Below, piece by piece: positions 1-8,216 of a DNA stretch of 64,000 nt. Position 1 is the stretch's first letter. Each line of letters opens with the position of its first letter. The notes beneath the pieces were generated by a model. The model was not told the origin of the DNA. It did not search any database and saw nothing but the letters and a program-made list of their open reading frames with translations. Origin of the DNA: Pontiella sulfatireligans (GTDB lineage Bacteria; Verrucomicrobiota; Kiritimatiellia; Kiritimatiellales; Pontiellaceae); assembly GCF_900890705.1 (NCBI RefSeq), contig NZ_CAAHFH010000001.1, positions 62,001-126,000 on the forward strand, given 5' to 3'. The position numbers and the translations under genes were made by a program.

Positions 1-795
1 TTTGTCTTTATGTTCATGGTTCCCTTCAGTCCGCGCTGGCTGGTGAAGAAAGGGCGCGACGACGAAGCCGCCGTGGTGCTCGAAAAGATTGGCGGCCAGA
101 GCTATTCCGACGAGACCCTGAAGGATATCGAGAACACCCTTACGGAAGGGCACAAGGAAGGAACCTGGCGCGAGTTGTTTAAGCCGCATTTGCGGAAGGT
201 GCTCACCATGGGCGTGATCCTCGCCGTTTTCCAGCAGTGGTGCGGCATCAACGTGATTTTCAACTATGCCAACGATATCTTCAAGGCGGCCGGTTACGAC
301 GTGAGCGGCATCCTCTTTAACCTGCTGATTGTCGGGATCATCAACATGGTCTTCACGTTTGTTGCGATGGGGCTCGTCGATCGGGTTGGGCGGAAAATCC
401 TGCTGCTGTGGGGCTCGCTCGGTCTGGGCGCGTGCTACATCGGCGTCGGGTTTTGCTTCCATTTCAATGTGACCGGCGTTGGCGTGTTGATCCTGGTGCT
501 CGGTGCAATTGCCTGCTTCTCCGCGACGTTGGGGCCGGTGATGTGGGTTCTGATTTCGGAAATTTTTCCGAATCATATCCGCGGACTGGCCATGTCCATC
601 GCGGTGCTGTCTCTCTGGGTGGCCAACTTTGTCCTCTCCTACACGTTCCCGATACTCAACAGCGGTCTGGGCGCGGCAACCACCTTCTGGCTCTATGCGG
701 CGATCAATATTCTCGGTTTCTTCTATATCCTGAAAAAGGTGCCGGAAACCAAGGGCAAGTCGCTGGAAGAAATTGAACTCGAACTGATGGATTAA
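1..795 (+). CDS. MFS sugar porter (proton/sugar symporter), 3' part only
   Basis: The reading frame is open from the first base, so the 5' end lies outside the window. About 264 residues are visible. They begin at the PxSPRWLVKKGR motif in the central cytoplasmic loop, followed by six hydrophobic segments that match TM7-12 of a 12-helix sugar porter. The intracellular motif RVGRK lies between TM8 and TM9, and the family signature VPETKGKSLEEIE follows the last helix. In this family (xylose, galactose and inositol symporters) these motifs indicate proton-coupled monosaccharide uptake across the inner membrane. The specific sugar cannot be read from the sequence. The UroD-like gene starts about 20 bases after the stop, so the two are probably co-transcribed. 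Confidence 0.92.
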   Translation, partial: FVFMFMVPFSPRWLVKKGRDDEAAVVLEKIGGQSYSDETLKDIENTLTEGHKEGTWRELFKPHLRKVLTMGVILAVFQQWCGINVIFNYANDIFKAAGYDVSGILFNLLIVGIINMVFTFVAMGLVDRVGRKILLLWGSLGLGACYIGVGFCFHFNVTGVGVLILVLGAIACFSATLGPVMWVLISEIFPNHIRGLAMSIAVLSLWVANFVLSYTFPILNSGLGAATTFWLYAAINILGFFYILKKVPETKGKSLEEIELELMD

Positions 796-814
796 TTTGA
801 ACAAGGAAAAGGCC

Positions 815-2074
815 ATGACTTCAAGAGAACGTATTGAATCGACATGCAATCATCAGGAGCCCGACCGGCTGGCGGTGGATTTTGGCGGCGGGTTTCAGGC
901 TGGAATCCACGCCAGTTCGGTCTATCAATTGCGGCAGCATTATGGACTGGATGCTCCCGGCACGCCGGTAAAGATTGTCGAACCCTATCAGATGCTCGGC
1001 GAAGTGAAGGACGATCTGCAGGATGTGCTTGGTATCGATACCGTGTCGATTTGCGGAAGCGGCACGATGTTCGGTTTCCCCGCGGCAGATTTCAAGGAAT
1101 GGACCTTCTCCGACGGAACTCCCGTGCTGGTGCCCGGCGGGTTTAATACCGAATACGAAGCGAGCGGCGACCTTTTCCAATATCCGGGTAACGACCGGTC
1201 GGTAGGCCCGTCCGCCCGCATGCCCGACGGCGGTTGTTTTTTTGACGCCATCGTGCGGCAACCGGAGCTGGATGAGGACAACATGGATCCGGCGGACAAC
1301 CTGGAGGAGTTCGGCCCCATCGAACCAGATGAACTCACGCTGATTGCGGATCGGGCCAAGCGGCTTTATGAGCAGACCGATCGCGCGTTGTTCTGCACCT
1401 TTGGTGGCCTGACTTTTGGCGATATTGCGCTGGTGCCCGGCACCTTTCTAAAAGACCCGAAAGGCATTCGCGATATTGAAGAGTGGTATGTCAGCCTGAT
1501 GATCCGGCCGGACTATATCAAGGCGGTGTTTGAGCAGCAGGCAGAGATCGCGATTCAAAACCTGGCCCGCCTGCATGCGGCGGTGGGCGACAGGATTTCG
1601 GTGATCCAGACGAACGGAACCGACTTCGGAACCCAGAACGGGCCGTTCTGTTCGCCGGCGCAGTATCAGGATCTGTTCCTGCCCTACCAGAAGAAGGTGA
1701 ACGGTTGGATCCATGAACATACCAACTGGAAAACGTTCATGCATTGCTGCGGCAGTATTGTTCCTTTGCTGGATTCAATTGTTGAGGCTGAGTTCGACAT
1801 TCTCAACCCCGTTCAGTTTTCCGCCGCCGATATGGATTCGGCGATGCTCAAAAAGCAATACGGCGAAAAACTCACGTTCTGGGGCGGCGGCGTCGATACG
1901 CAGAAAACCCTGCCGTTCGGCACCCCGCAGGAGGTTCGCGACGAGGTGGCGCGTCAGATCGAAACGCTGGCGCCCGGCGGCGGGTTTGTCTTTTCCTCCG
2001 TGCACAATGTGCAGGCCAAAATCCCGCTGGAAAATTTACTGGCCATGTTCCAAACCTTGGAAAAATACCAATAG
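815..2074 (+). CDS. uroporphyrinogen decarboxylase-like (URO-D/MtaA superfamily) protein
   Basis: This 419-residue protein begins MTSRERIES and carries the early NHQEPDRLAVDFGGG motif typical of URO-D-fold proteins found in carbohydrate gene clusters. ATG at 815 is preferred over a TTG at 797 because AAGGAAAA sits just upstream of it and the family usually starts with M(T)SRER. URO-D-fold proteins include heme-pathway decarboxylases and corrinoid-dependent methyltransferases. In the methyltransferases a zinc site uses an HxC pair and a later Cys. Here HCCG (about residue 310) supplies the HxC, but the late Gly-rich segment GGGFVFSS has no Cys. The neighbours (sugar porter, DUF5107 remnant) argue against a heme role. 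A methyl-transfer role on a sugar or corrinoid is possible but unproven. Confidence 0.85.
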   Translation: MTSRERIESTCNHQEPDRLAVDFGGGFQAGIHASSVYQLRQHYGLDAPGTPVKIVEPYQMLGEVKDDLQDVLGIDTVSICGSGTMFGFPAADFKEWTFSDGTPVLVPGGFNTEYEASGDLFQYPGNDRSVGPSARMPDGGCFFDAIVRQPELDEDNMDPADNLEEFGPIEPDELTLIADRAKRLYEQTDRALFCTFGGLTFGDIALVPGTFLKDPKGIRDIEEWYVSLMIRPDYIKAVFEQQAEIAIQNLARLHAAVGDRISVIQTNGTDFGTQNGPFCSPAQYQDLFLPYQKKVNGWIHEHTNWKTFMHCCGSIVPLLDSIVEAEFDILNPVQFSAADMDSAMLKKQYGEKLTFWGGGVDTQKTLPFGTPQEVRDEVARQIETLAPGGGFVFSSVHNVQAKIPLENLLAMFQTLEKYQ

Positions 2075-2092
2075 TTCAGGAGTTGTTTTTTT

Positions 2093-2852
2093 ATGGAAGT
2101 TCAATCTGTTCGGGAACCACTCGACATTCCAGCCTATGGAGTCGGCCAGCCCGAAAAGAATCCCGCTTTTTTTGAGAAGCGGGTCTATCAGGGATCGTGC
2201 GGCAAGGTCTATCCGGTGCCGTTTATCGACAAGGTGTTCGACGAGCCGCAGCCACAGGCCTACGACTCGGTCCGATTAGAGAATGAAACTATTCGGTTGG
2301 TGATGCTGCCGGAGATCGGCGGGCGGATTTTCCTGGGGAAGGACAAAGCGAATGCCGACTACGATTTCTTTTATCGGCAGGATGTGATCAAGCCGGCGCT
2401 GGTCGGCTTAGCCGGTCCGTGGATTTCGGGCGGGGTGGAGTTTAACTGGCGCAGCATCATCAGCCCGGCACCTTTATGCCGGCGGATGTGCATCAAGAAA
2501 CGGCGGCAGACGGAACAAAAATCGTTTGGCTGTCGGAGCACGATCCGATCAACCGGCTGAAGGGCCTGCACGGCATCTGTCTGCAAACGGGCAGTTCGCT
2601 GGTGGAGCTGAAGGCGCGGCTGTTTAATCGGACGCCCTATACGCAGACCTTTCGCTGGTGGGCGAATGTCGCCGCCAAGGTGCACGATAACTATCAGAGT
2701 TTCTTTCCGCCGGACGTTCACTATGTGGCCGACCACGCGGTGCGCGCCCAGAGCTCGTTCCCGAAGGCGGAGAACCCCTGTTACGGCGTCGATTATCAGA
2801 ACCGGCCCGAGGCGAATGATCTGAGCTGGTATCAGAACATTCCGGTGCCGCC
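2093..2852 (+). pseudogene. DUF5107-domain protein, frameshifted and truncated
   Basis: The frame opening at 2093 (MEVQSVREPL) matches the N-terminus of DUF5107 proteins, which are large, often TPR-containing proteins of carbohydrate clusters. It runs well to GGVEFNW and then goes out of frame. Homologous sequence resumes one frame over from about 2451 and reads QHHQPGTFMPADVHQ, then KIVWLSEHDPINRLKGLHG, FRWWANVAAKVHDNYQSFF and ending DLSWYQNIPVP. Adding one base near 2450 would restore the usual NWPQHH motif, so a single-base deletion explains the break. After about 2852 the similarity stops inside the domain and the sequence becomes the reverse complement of a sulfatase gene (stop at 2886). 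Family members are usually far longer than the roughly 250 residues left. The gene is therefore doubly disrupted. Confidence 0.8.
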
Positions 2853-3260
2853 GAGATGCCACTTGCCCATGTGCGCGGTGGAGTAGCCCGCCTTGCTGAG
2901 CAACTCGGCGATGGTGGTCGATTCGGCATCCGGCAGGCAACCGCCGTCATCCTTGAAGATGCTGTTGTTAATCCCGAAACGATGCGGGTAGCGGCCGGTC
3001 AGAATGGAGATGCGCGATGGAGTGCAAACCGAGCCCGCCGAATAAAACTGATTAAACTGCATGCCGGACCGGGCCAGCTTGGACATGTTGGGGGTCAATA
3101 GCTCGCTGCCCCCATAGGTGGCGATTTCGCCATAGCCCATATCGTCGGCCACCATCAAAATAATGTTAGGACGCTTCGGAGCACCCTGAACAGCCGGAAG
3201 GATCAGTCCGCAAAGTAAAAGTCCTATGGATATCCTATGTGTATAAACGGTCTTCATCAT
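2832..3260 (-). pseudogene. sulfatase, N-terminal fragment only
   Basis: The frame starts MMKTVYTHRISIG at 3260, 53 bases after the GH89 stop. A longer start at 3353 exists but lacks a signal-peptide-like beginning. A signal peptide ends near AVQG-APKRP. It is followed by the sulfatase opening PNIILMVADDMGYG, the formylglycine motif CTPSR and the GKWHLGG motif. The coding match ends right after GKWHLGG at about 2852, and only four foreign codons precede the stop at 2832. About 136 residues of sulfatase remain of a usual 450-550, so the substrate-binding and C-terminal parts are missing. The break coincides with the end of the opposing DUF5107 fragment. It would have been the last gene of the minus-strand operon. 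Confidence 0.85.
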
Positions 3261-3313
3261 GTCAGGTCTCGCCCTACAGTTTTCTTTTGTGGTTTCTCTC
3301 TGTCCGCCCAAAT

Positions 3314-5617
3314 CTAATCCATAATCAGGCGGGCTTTTCGTTTCTGCACCCATTCGAGCTGCATCACGCTCTCGGTTTCCGCGAGGGGCTTTGCATATTT
3401 TTTCTGAAGCTCGCGGGCGATCGCGATGCTGTCGCCGACGGGCGTCGCGGGATAGTGCTTCTCTTTTTCAATCCATTCGCGTTCGACCTCAATGAGCTCT
3501 TTGAAGATCGGGTTGGAGTCCATGCGCCGTTTGGTGATGGAGGCATCCTCATAGTCGGTGCCGTTTTTGATGCAGGTTTCCAGAAAGTTCAGGAAGTGCG
3601 TCCAGCGACCGCCATAGTAGTCGGCGACCATGCCGTTCCATTCGCGCCAGCCATAGTCGTGAATGCCATAGCGGCCGGTTTCGCCGCCCCACCAGGTGGG
3701 CAGCATGGAGGCTTCGTAGGCATAGCGCTGTTTCTCCTCCGGCGTGGTGCCCCAGCGAACGGCATCGGCATGCCATTTGCCAAAGAGAAATTCGGTGCGC
3801 GTTCCGATCAGGCGGTCGACGTCGGCAAAGAGGCCGAGGAAGAAGGCCTTCTCTTTGCGGAAGGTCTTCAGATCTTTCGCGCGGAAAGCGTCGGCGACCT
3901 TCACGTAGTGGTCGCGAGCGAGATCCGAGAGAACCTGCCGGCCGATATCTACCACGTCGTATTGGTAGCCAGCCGAGGCGCTGAGCTGGTCCGCATCGGC
4001 TAGGAGCAATGCCCAGGCCTTCGCCATCTCGCTGTTCTGTCCGGTCAGAATGAAGCTCCGGTTGGGGCCGGATTTCATCACCGTGAGTGCGGGGCGGGCG
4101 GCCAGCATCGAGCTGGCTTCGGTTCCGCCGGTTCCTTTTGCATAGGCGGTTTGACGCAGAATATTCCAAGCGGCATGGGCCTTTTCGCTGCGAGCACCAT
4201 AGCGCCGGTCCGCGTATTGTTTCAGCCAGTTGTCGAGATCGACCGTCCCCTCGTGCCAGTTCATTTCCCAGGCCAGGTCGTAGAAGACGGGGTTGTTGTC
4301 GATCCCTTCGCTGAAGGAACCCATGCCGTTCATGGTGGCATATTTTTCGTATTTATATGCAAACGGGTTTTCTGCGTAGCGAGCGAGGTCCCCGTGGATC
4401 CGGGTGCGGCCTCCAAAGTTATTCAGGATGCCATCGACAAACTCATAGCCCCAGAAGCCATCACTGGACCCCGACTTCCCGCCATTGAGGTCGAGGATCA
4501 GCAGGCGGTTTTTCGGGACCGAACAAGCAATGGATTTACGGATCGACCAGCTTTGCATCACCCACGTGGCCTCGGGGTCGACGGCCACCATGTTTTTGTA
4601 GATGGTTTTTCCCACCTGAACCAGATAGTCCAGCTCTTCGCTCGGTGGTTTGCCTTCGTGGAAGGGGTCGGTGGCATAGTGATGGCTGGTGCCAAAGAGG
4701 GCGGTTTGGGTTTCGTAGAAGGCTTTGGCGACTTCGTCAAAGAGCGGGTCGGTTGGATCAAGCTGGCAGATCGCCTTAAAACTTCCCAGTCCCCAGCCGC
4801 GGCCCATTCCGATTTCTGCGTCGGGATAGAGCTCCTGAAACTTGCGCGGCACATAGCCCGAAAATCCCTGTTGAATCGGCGTCATGCCCAGCGAGCGTTC
4901 GCGCTCCAGAATCTGGCGGCCTAAGGTGATATGACTGTCAATCCAGCTCTGCGGCAACGGGCCGGCGTAGCCTTCCAGATTGGTCATCCACTGCCACGCC
5001 ATGTTGGACGGGCCGACAATGAAGGAGCGGATCTCTTCATCCGACATTTTGAATTGCTGGAGCATGTGGTACCAGACGCCTTCGAGGCCGGTCACGGCCA
5101 GGGGCATATTGATTCCGTTGAGTGCCATCCAGTCGATTTCGCGCTGCCAGCATTCCCAGTTCCACCACGACATGCTGTAGCTGAAGACGCAGTAGTTGAG
5201 ATAGACCTGATGGGCTCCCTGCGAGCGCTTGCGCACCTTGCTCTCTGGCAGGGGCAGGGGACGGGGAAGGTTCAGCTGATCGCCGCACCACGAAATGTGG
5301 CAGTTGCAGGAATATTTCAGATACCAGTTAAAGCCGCTGCATAGCGCCACGCCGCTCGATCCGCGCAGCACCACCTGCTTGCCGGCGCGGTCTACTTCAA
5401 ACACATCCTTTCCCTCTTCCTGCGGAATGATCTCCAGCTTCAGCTGTTTGCTCAATCCCGGAACCAGGCGGTCAATTACGCCGCGCGCGGCCTCAATCTG
5501 GCTCGCCTCCGTGACAATCGCGGGCGCGAACGGATCCAGCTTCGGCGCCGCTTGGCCACAACATACTCCCACCATCAAAACGAGCCCGATCCATCCTTTT
5601 TTTGTGCTTGATTTCAT
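3314..5617 (-). CDS. alpha-N-acetylglucosaminidase family protein (GH89)
   Basis: This 767-residue secreted protein has a signal peptide (residues 1-23, ending CGQA-APK), an N-terminal alpha/beta domain and the GH89 TIM barrel. Recognisable motifs are NYCVFSYSMSWWNWECWQRE, EIDWMALNGINMPLAVTG and SLGMTPIQQGFSGYVP. In human NAGLU the catalytic pair is E316 and E446. The matching residues here appear to be E321 (DPFHEGKPP) and E437 (MGSFSEGIDNNP). The family removes terminal alpha-linked N-acetylglucosamine. Bacterial members act on host-type glycans and heparan-like ends. Length and motifs are complete. The gene is sixth in the minus-strand operon, 56 bases after the UroD-like gene, so it acts alongside two sulfatases and a GH95 fucosidase. 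Confidence 0.92.
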   Translation of the reverse strand: MKSSTKKGWIGLVLMVGVCCGQAAPKLDPFAPAIVTEASQIEAARGVIDRLVPGLSKQLKLEIIPQEEGKDVFEVDRAGKQVVLRGSSGVALCSGFNWYLKYSCNCHISWCGDQLNLPRPLPLPESKVRKRSQGAHQVYLNYCVFSYSMSWWNWECWQREIDWMALNGINMPLAVTGLEGVWYHMLQQFKMSDEEIRSFIVGPSNMAWQWMTNLEGYAGPLPQSWIDSHITLGRQILERERSLGMTPIQQGFSGYVPRKFQELYPDAEIGMGRGWGLGSFKAICQLDPTDPLFDEVAKAFYETQTALFGTSHHYATDPFHEGKPPSEELDYLVQVGKTIYKNMVAVDPEATWVMQSWSIRKSIACSVPKNRLLILDLNGGKSGSSDGFWGYEFVDGILNNFGGRTRIHGDLARYAENPFAYKYEKYATMNGMGSFSEGIDNNPVFYDLAWEMNWHEGTVDLDNWLKQYADRRYGARSEKAHAAWNILRQTAYAKGTGGTEASSMLAARPALTVMKSGPNRSFILTGQNSEMAKAWALLLADADQLSASAGYQYDVVDIGRQVLSDLARDHYVKVADAFRAKDLKTFRKEKAFFLGLFADVDRLIGTRTEFLFGKWHADAVRWGTTPEEKQRYAYEASMLPTWWGGETGRYGIHDYGWREWNGMVADYYGGRWTHFLNFLETCIKNGTDYEDASITKRRMDSNPIFKELIEVEREWIEKEKHYPATPVGDSIAIARELQKKYAKPLAETESVMQLEWVQKRKARLIMD

Positions 5618-5673
5618 CCGTTATGACCTCTCTGCCTACCTTTTGTTAGATTCGTTTTTTCAAGTTCACTACG

Positions 5674-6723
5674 TCATGCATAATAAAAAGCGTACGTTTC
5701 CATCGCGTTCATCAAGGCGCTTATATTTTCCAGCGGCACGCCGGGATAGAGGCCGTAGATCATTATGAGTCCGCCCTTCTTGGTGCCGAGTTTTTCGACC
5801 TCTTCGCGAATCAGGGCATCCACCTGAGCCGGTGTTCCGTAGGGGGTGATGGTTTGTCGGTCGATATCGAGGTCAATGCAGGTGCGGCCAGCGAACGCGT
5901 CGGCAATCCAGTCGATGCCGTTGACGAGATCCTGCAGATTGATCGCCTCCACCCCGCCGTCGATCAAATCGGCGGCCAGGGTTCGAATGTCGCCGTCGGA
6001 GTGCATATGGACAATGCAACCCTGTTCGCGGGCCGGCGCCATCAGTCGCTCATACACCGGTTTGATGTAGGTGCGGAAATTATCGGGCGAGAGCATCGGG
6101 CCAACCTGCATGCCGAGATCTTCGGGAAAACTCATCATATCGGGCTTGAGTTCGAGCCAGCGGTTGACCACGCCGAGATTAAAATCGGCCAGCATTTCGA
6201 TGAGCGTGTTGAGCCGGGGTTCCTCGTCGATCATGTCGAAGATCACATTTTCATAGCCGCGCAGATCCTGAAGGCGCAGAAAGGTGTGCCCATGCGGAAG
6301 CCCGCCACAAACCAGTTTTCCATCGCGCTTTTGCTGTTCGACCCGCGACTGCAGCGCGCTCCAGTCAACCGGGTAGGTTCCATCGGAGGCTCCGGGGTCT
6401 GGAACTGGAAAGGCCGCGAGCGACTCCCAATTGAGCAACGGATGCTGATGGACCGAACCAGTAATTCCATCGTCCGTCGTTTCCCAGACGCACTGCCACG
6501 GATCCGTATAGGGCTTGTCCTTCAGTTGATTGAGTTCGTAGACCGGTTCAACGCGCTCCTGCCGCTGGAAATCCGGGAAGAGAAACGGATGGGCTTCCAT
6601 CAAATCCTGCAGGGCGTTTGGGTCGTAATGATGCCAGCAGGCGGCATTGATGTGAAACGTCATCGGGATCGACTCGGGCCGTTCGAAGCGAACCGTTCGC
6701 AGGAAATTTTCGCGCGGGGTCAT
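5674..6723 (-). CDS. uroporphyrinogen decarboxylase-like protein
   Basis: This 349-residue cytoplasmic protein begins MTPRENFLRTVRFERPESIP, the standard opening of the URO-D-like family in sugar clusters. Its ATG overlaps the stop of the upstream sulfatase (ATGA at 6723-6720), which indicates translational coupling. At the place where corrinoid methyltransferases have HxCG it reads HMHSDGDIRT, so the Cys is absent and a zinc site of the MtaA type is unlikely in that form. It ends with the family's GGLIMIYGLYPGVPLENI segment. The role is unknown. It differs clearly from the other two UroD-like proteins of the window. A cytoplasmic protein coupled to a secreted sulfatase suggests work on an imported product. 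Confidence 0.85.
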   Translation of the reverse strand: MTPRENFLRTVRFERPESIPMTFHINAACWHHYDPNALQDLMEAHPFLFPDFQRQERVEPVYELNQLKDKPYTDPWQCVWETTDDGITGSVHQHPLLNWESLAAFPVPDPGASDGTYPVDWSALQSRVEQQKRDGKLVCGGLPHGHTFLRLQDLRGYENVIFDMIDEEPRLNTLIEMLADFNLGVVNRWLELKPDMMSFPEDLGMQVGPMLSPDNFRTYIKPVYERLMAPAREQGCIVHMHSDGDIRTLAADLIDGGVEAINLQDLVNGIDWIADAFAGRTCIDLDIDRQTITPYGTPAQVDALIREEVEKLGTKKGGLIMIYGLYPGVPLENISALMNAMETYAFYYA

Positions 6724-8210
6724 TTCATGCCCTTTGGCTGGGCGGCTTTCCAGCCCGCCTGATATTGTTTGAGCAGTTTTTCGACGGTCGGGGCATATTC
6801 CGGGTTGTCGACCACATTGATGGTTTCGTTGGGATCCTTGCGCAGGTCGAACAGCTCATAGCTCGATCCACCGGGCGTTTTGTTTCTTTTGTGAATCGTC
6901 AACAGATAGTCGCGGGTTCGGATGGCCGGAACGCGCCCATGGGCCGTGGTGAAAACCGCTTCTTTCCAGGGGCGATCCGGCTGGTCGAGCAATGGAGCAA
7001 AGCTGGTTCCTTCGAGCCAATCCGGCTTGGCGATTCCGGTCAGCTCGCAGAGGGTCGGATAGAGATCGACCAACTCCACGAAGGCGCTGCTCTCCACCCC
7101 TTTTTTCTTCCCGGGGACGGAAATCATCAAGGCGATTTGCGTGCTGGTTCGCAGGTTGGTGTATTTTCCCCACCAGCTATGGTCGCCGGAGCTGAATCCA
7201 TTGTCGCTCCAAAGCACGACAATGGTGTTTTCGTTCAGTTTCAGTCGCTTTAACTCGTTCAGCACGCGCCCGATCTGGCTATCGGCAAAGGCCACGCTGG
7301 CATAGTAGCCGTGCATCAGCTGCCTGGCTTTTTCCGCCGAGAACACCTCGCTTCCCGGCACGAGGTCTCCCTCGTTGGGAATATCTCCATAGCGCCGCAG
7401 TTCATGAGACGACCACTCTTGCAGTCCGTTTTGAACCGGGTTGAAGTTGGGGACGGGCAACGTGTCCGGATCAAACAGATCCCAATATTTTTTTGGCGGA
7501 GTATAGGGCAGGTGGGGGCGGTAAAAGCCGAGAGCCAAAAAGAAGGGTTTATTGTCTTGGCTCAGTTTCTGAAGCTCGTCGATCCCGATCTGGGCGATCA
7601 CCCCGTCGGGGGCGAGGTCATCGGGATAATCGATCATTTCGCAGGATTCGGAGCGCGGTAGTTCGAGGGGAAGCTTGTCGCTTTTTAGATAGTTTTGGAC
7701 GCTGTCCTGATTGGACTTCAGCTGGTAGCCCGGGCTGTAGCCGCCTCGGATTCCATGATCATCGCGGATGCGCGTCCAGCCACCCGTATCGTCATTGGAA
7801 TTATGCCACACCTTGCCGGCCATGACGGTGGTGTAGCCATGCTGCTTAAACTGCCGGGGCAGTGCGATGGTTCCGGCGGGCACCTTCTCGGACTCGAAGG
7901 TTCCGGTCATGCCGATCGATTCGGGGCGGAAGCCAGAGAGCACGCTCACGCGCGACGGAAAACAGGCGGCCGCCTGGCAGAACGCCTGCTTGAACAAGAA
8001 CCCTTGATCCGCCAATTGATCGATATTCGGGCTGATGGCATGCGCGTCGCCCATGCACCCGAGCCGCGGACGCAGGTCGTCCACAGCGATAAAGAGTACG
8101 TTGGGACGATCGGCCTGCGCAACCGTCATCAGCAGGGAAGCCAGCAACGAGAGAAAAATCCCCGTGGCGAGCCGTTTCCGGTAAGTGGTTTGATCGTGGA
8201 AATTATTCAT
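6720..8210 (-). CDS. sulfatase, iduronate-2-sulfatase-like
   Basis: This 496-residue alkaline-phosphatase-superfamily sulfatase has a signal peptide to about residue 33 (VAQA-DRPN). The metal-binding start is NVLFIAVDDLRP. The formylglycine motif is CFPSR, with Cys at residue 83, followed by LSGFRPESIG. Further family marks are AGKVWHN, FFLALGFYRPHLPYTPPKKY and LWSDNGFSSGDHSWWGKYT. The PHLP(Y/F) and KYWDL elements are typical of the iduronate/choline-sulfatase-like branch of S1 sulfatases. It would hydrolyse a sulfate ester on a glycan outside the cytoplasm after maturation of Cys83. No maturase gene is in the window. It lies 6 bases after the preceding sulfatase and overlaps the next gene. 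Confidence 0.93.
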   Translation of the reverse strand: MNNFHDQTTYRKRLATGIFLSLLASLLMTVAQADRPNVLFIAVDDLRPRLGCMGDAHAISPNIDQLADQGFLFKQAFCQAAACFPSRVSVLSGFRPESIGMTGTFESEKVPAGTIALPRQFKQHGYTTVMAGKVWHNSNDDTGGWTRIRDDHGIRGGYSPGYQLKSNQDSVQNYLKSDKLPLELPRSESCEMIDYPDDLAPDGVIAQIGIDELQKLSQDNKPFFLALGFYRPHLPYTPPKKYWDLFDPDTLPVPNFNPVQNGLQEWSSHELRRYGDIPNEGDLVPGSEVFSAEKARQLMHGYYASVAFADSQIGRVLNELKRLKLNENTIVVLWSDNGFSSGDHSWWGKYTNLRTSTQIALMISVPGKKKGVESSAFVELVDLYPTLCELTGIAKPDWLEGTSFAPLLDQPDRPWKEAVFTTAHGRVPAIRTRDYLLTIHKRNKTPGGSSYELFDLRKDPNETINVVDNPEYAPTVEKLLKQYQAGWKAAQPKGMK

Positions 8211-8216
8211 AAGGAA

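Noticed and set aside
4151..4924. A 257-codon plus-strand frame across the GH89 gene
   Set aside because: It lies wholly inside a well-supported minus-strand gene and shows no recognisable protein features.
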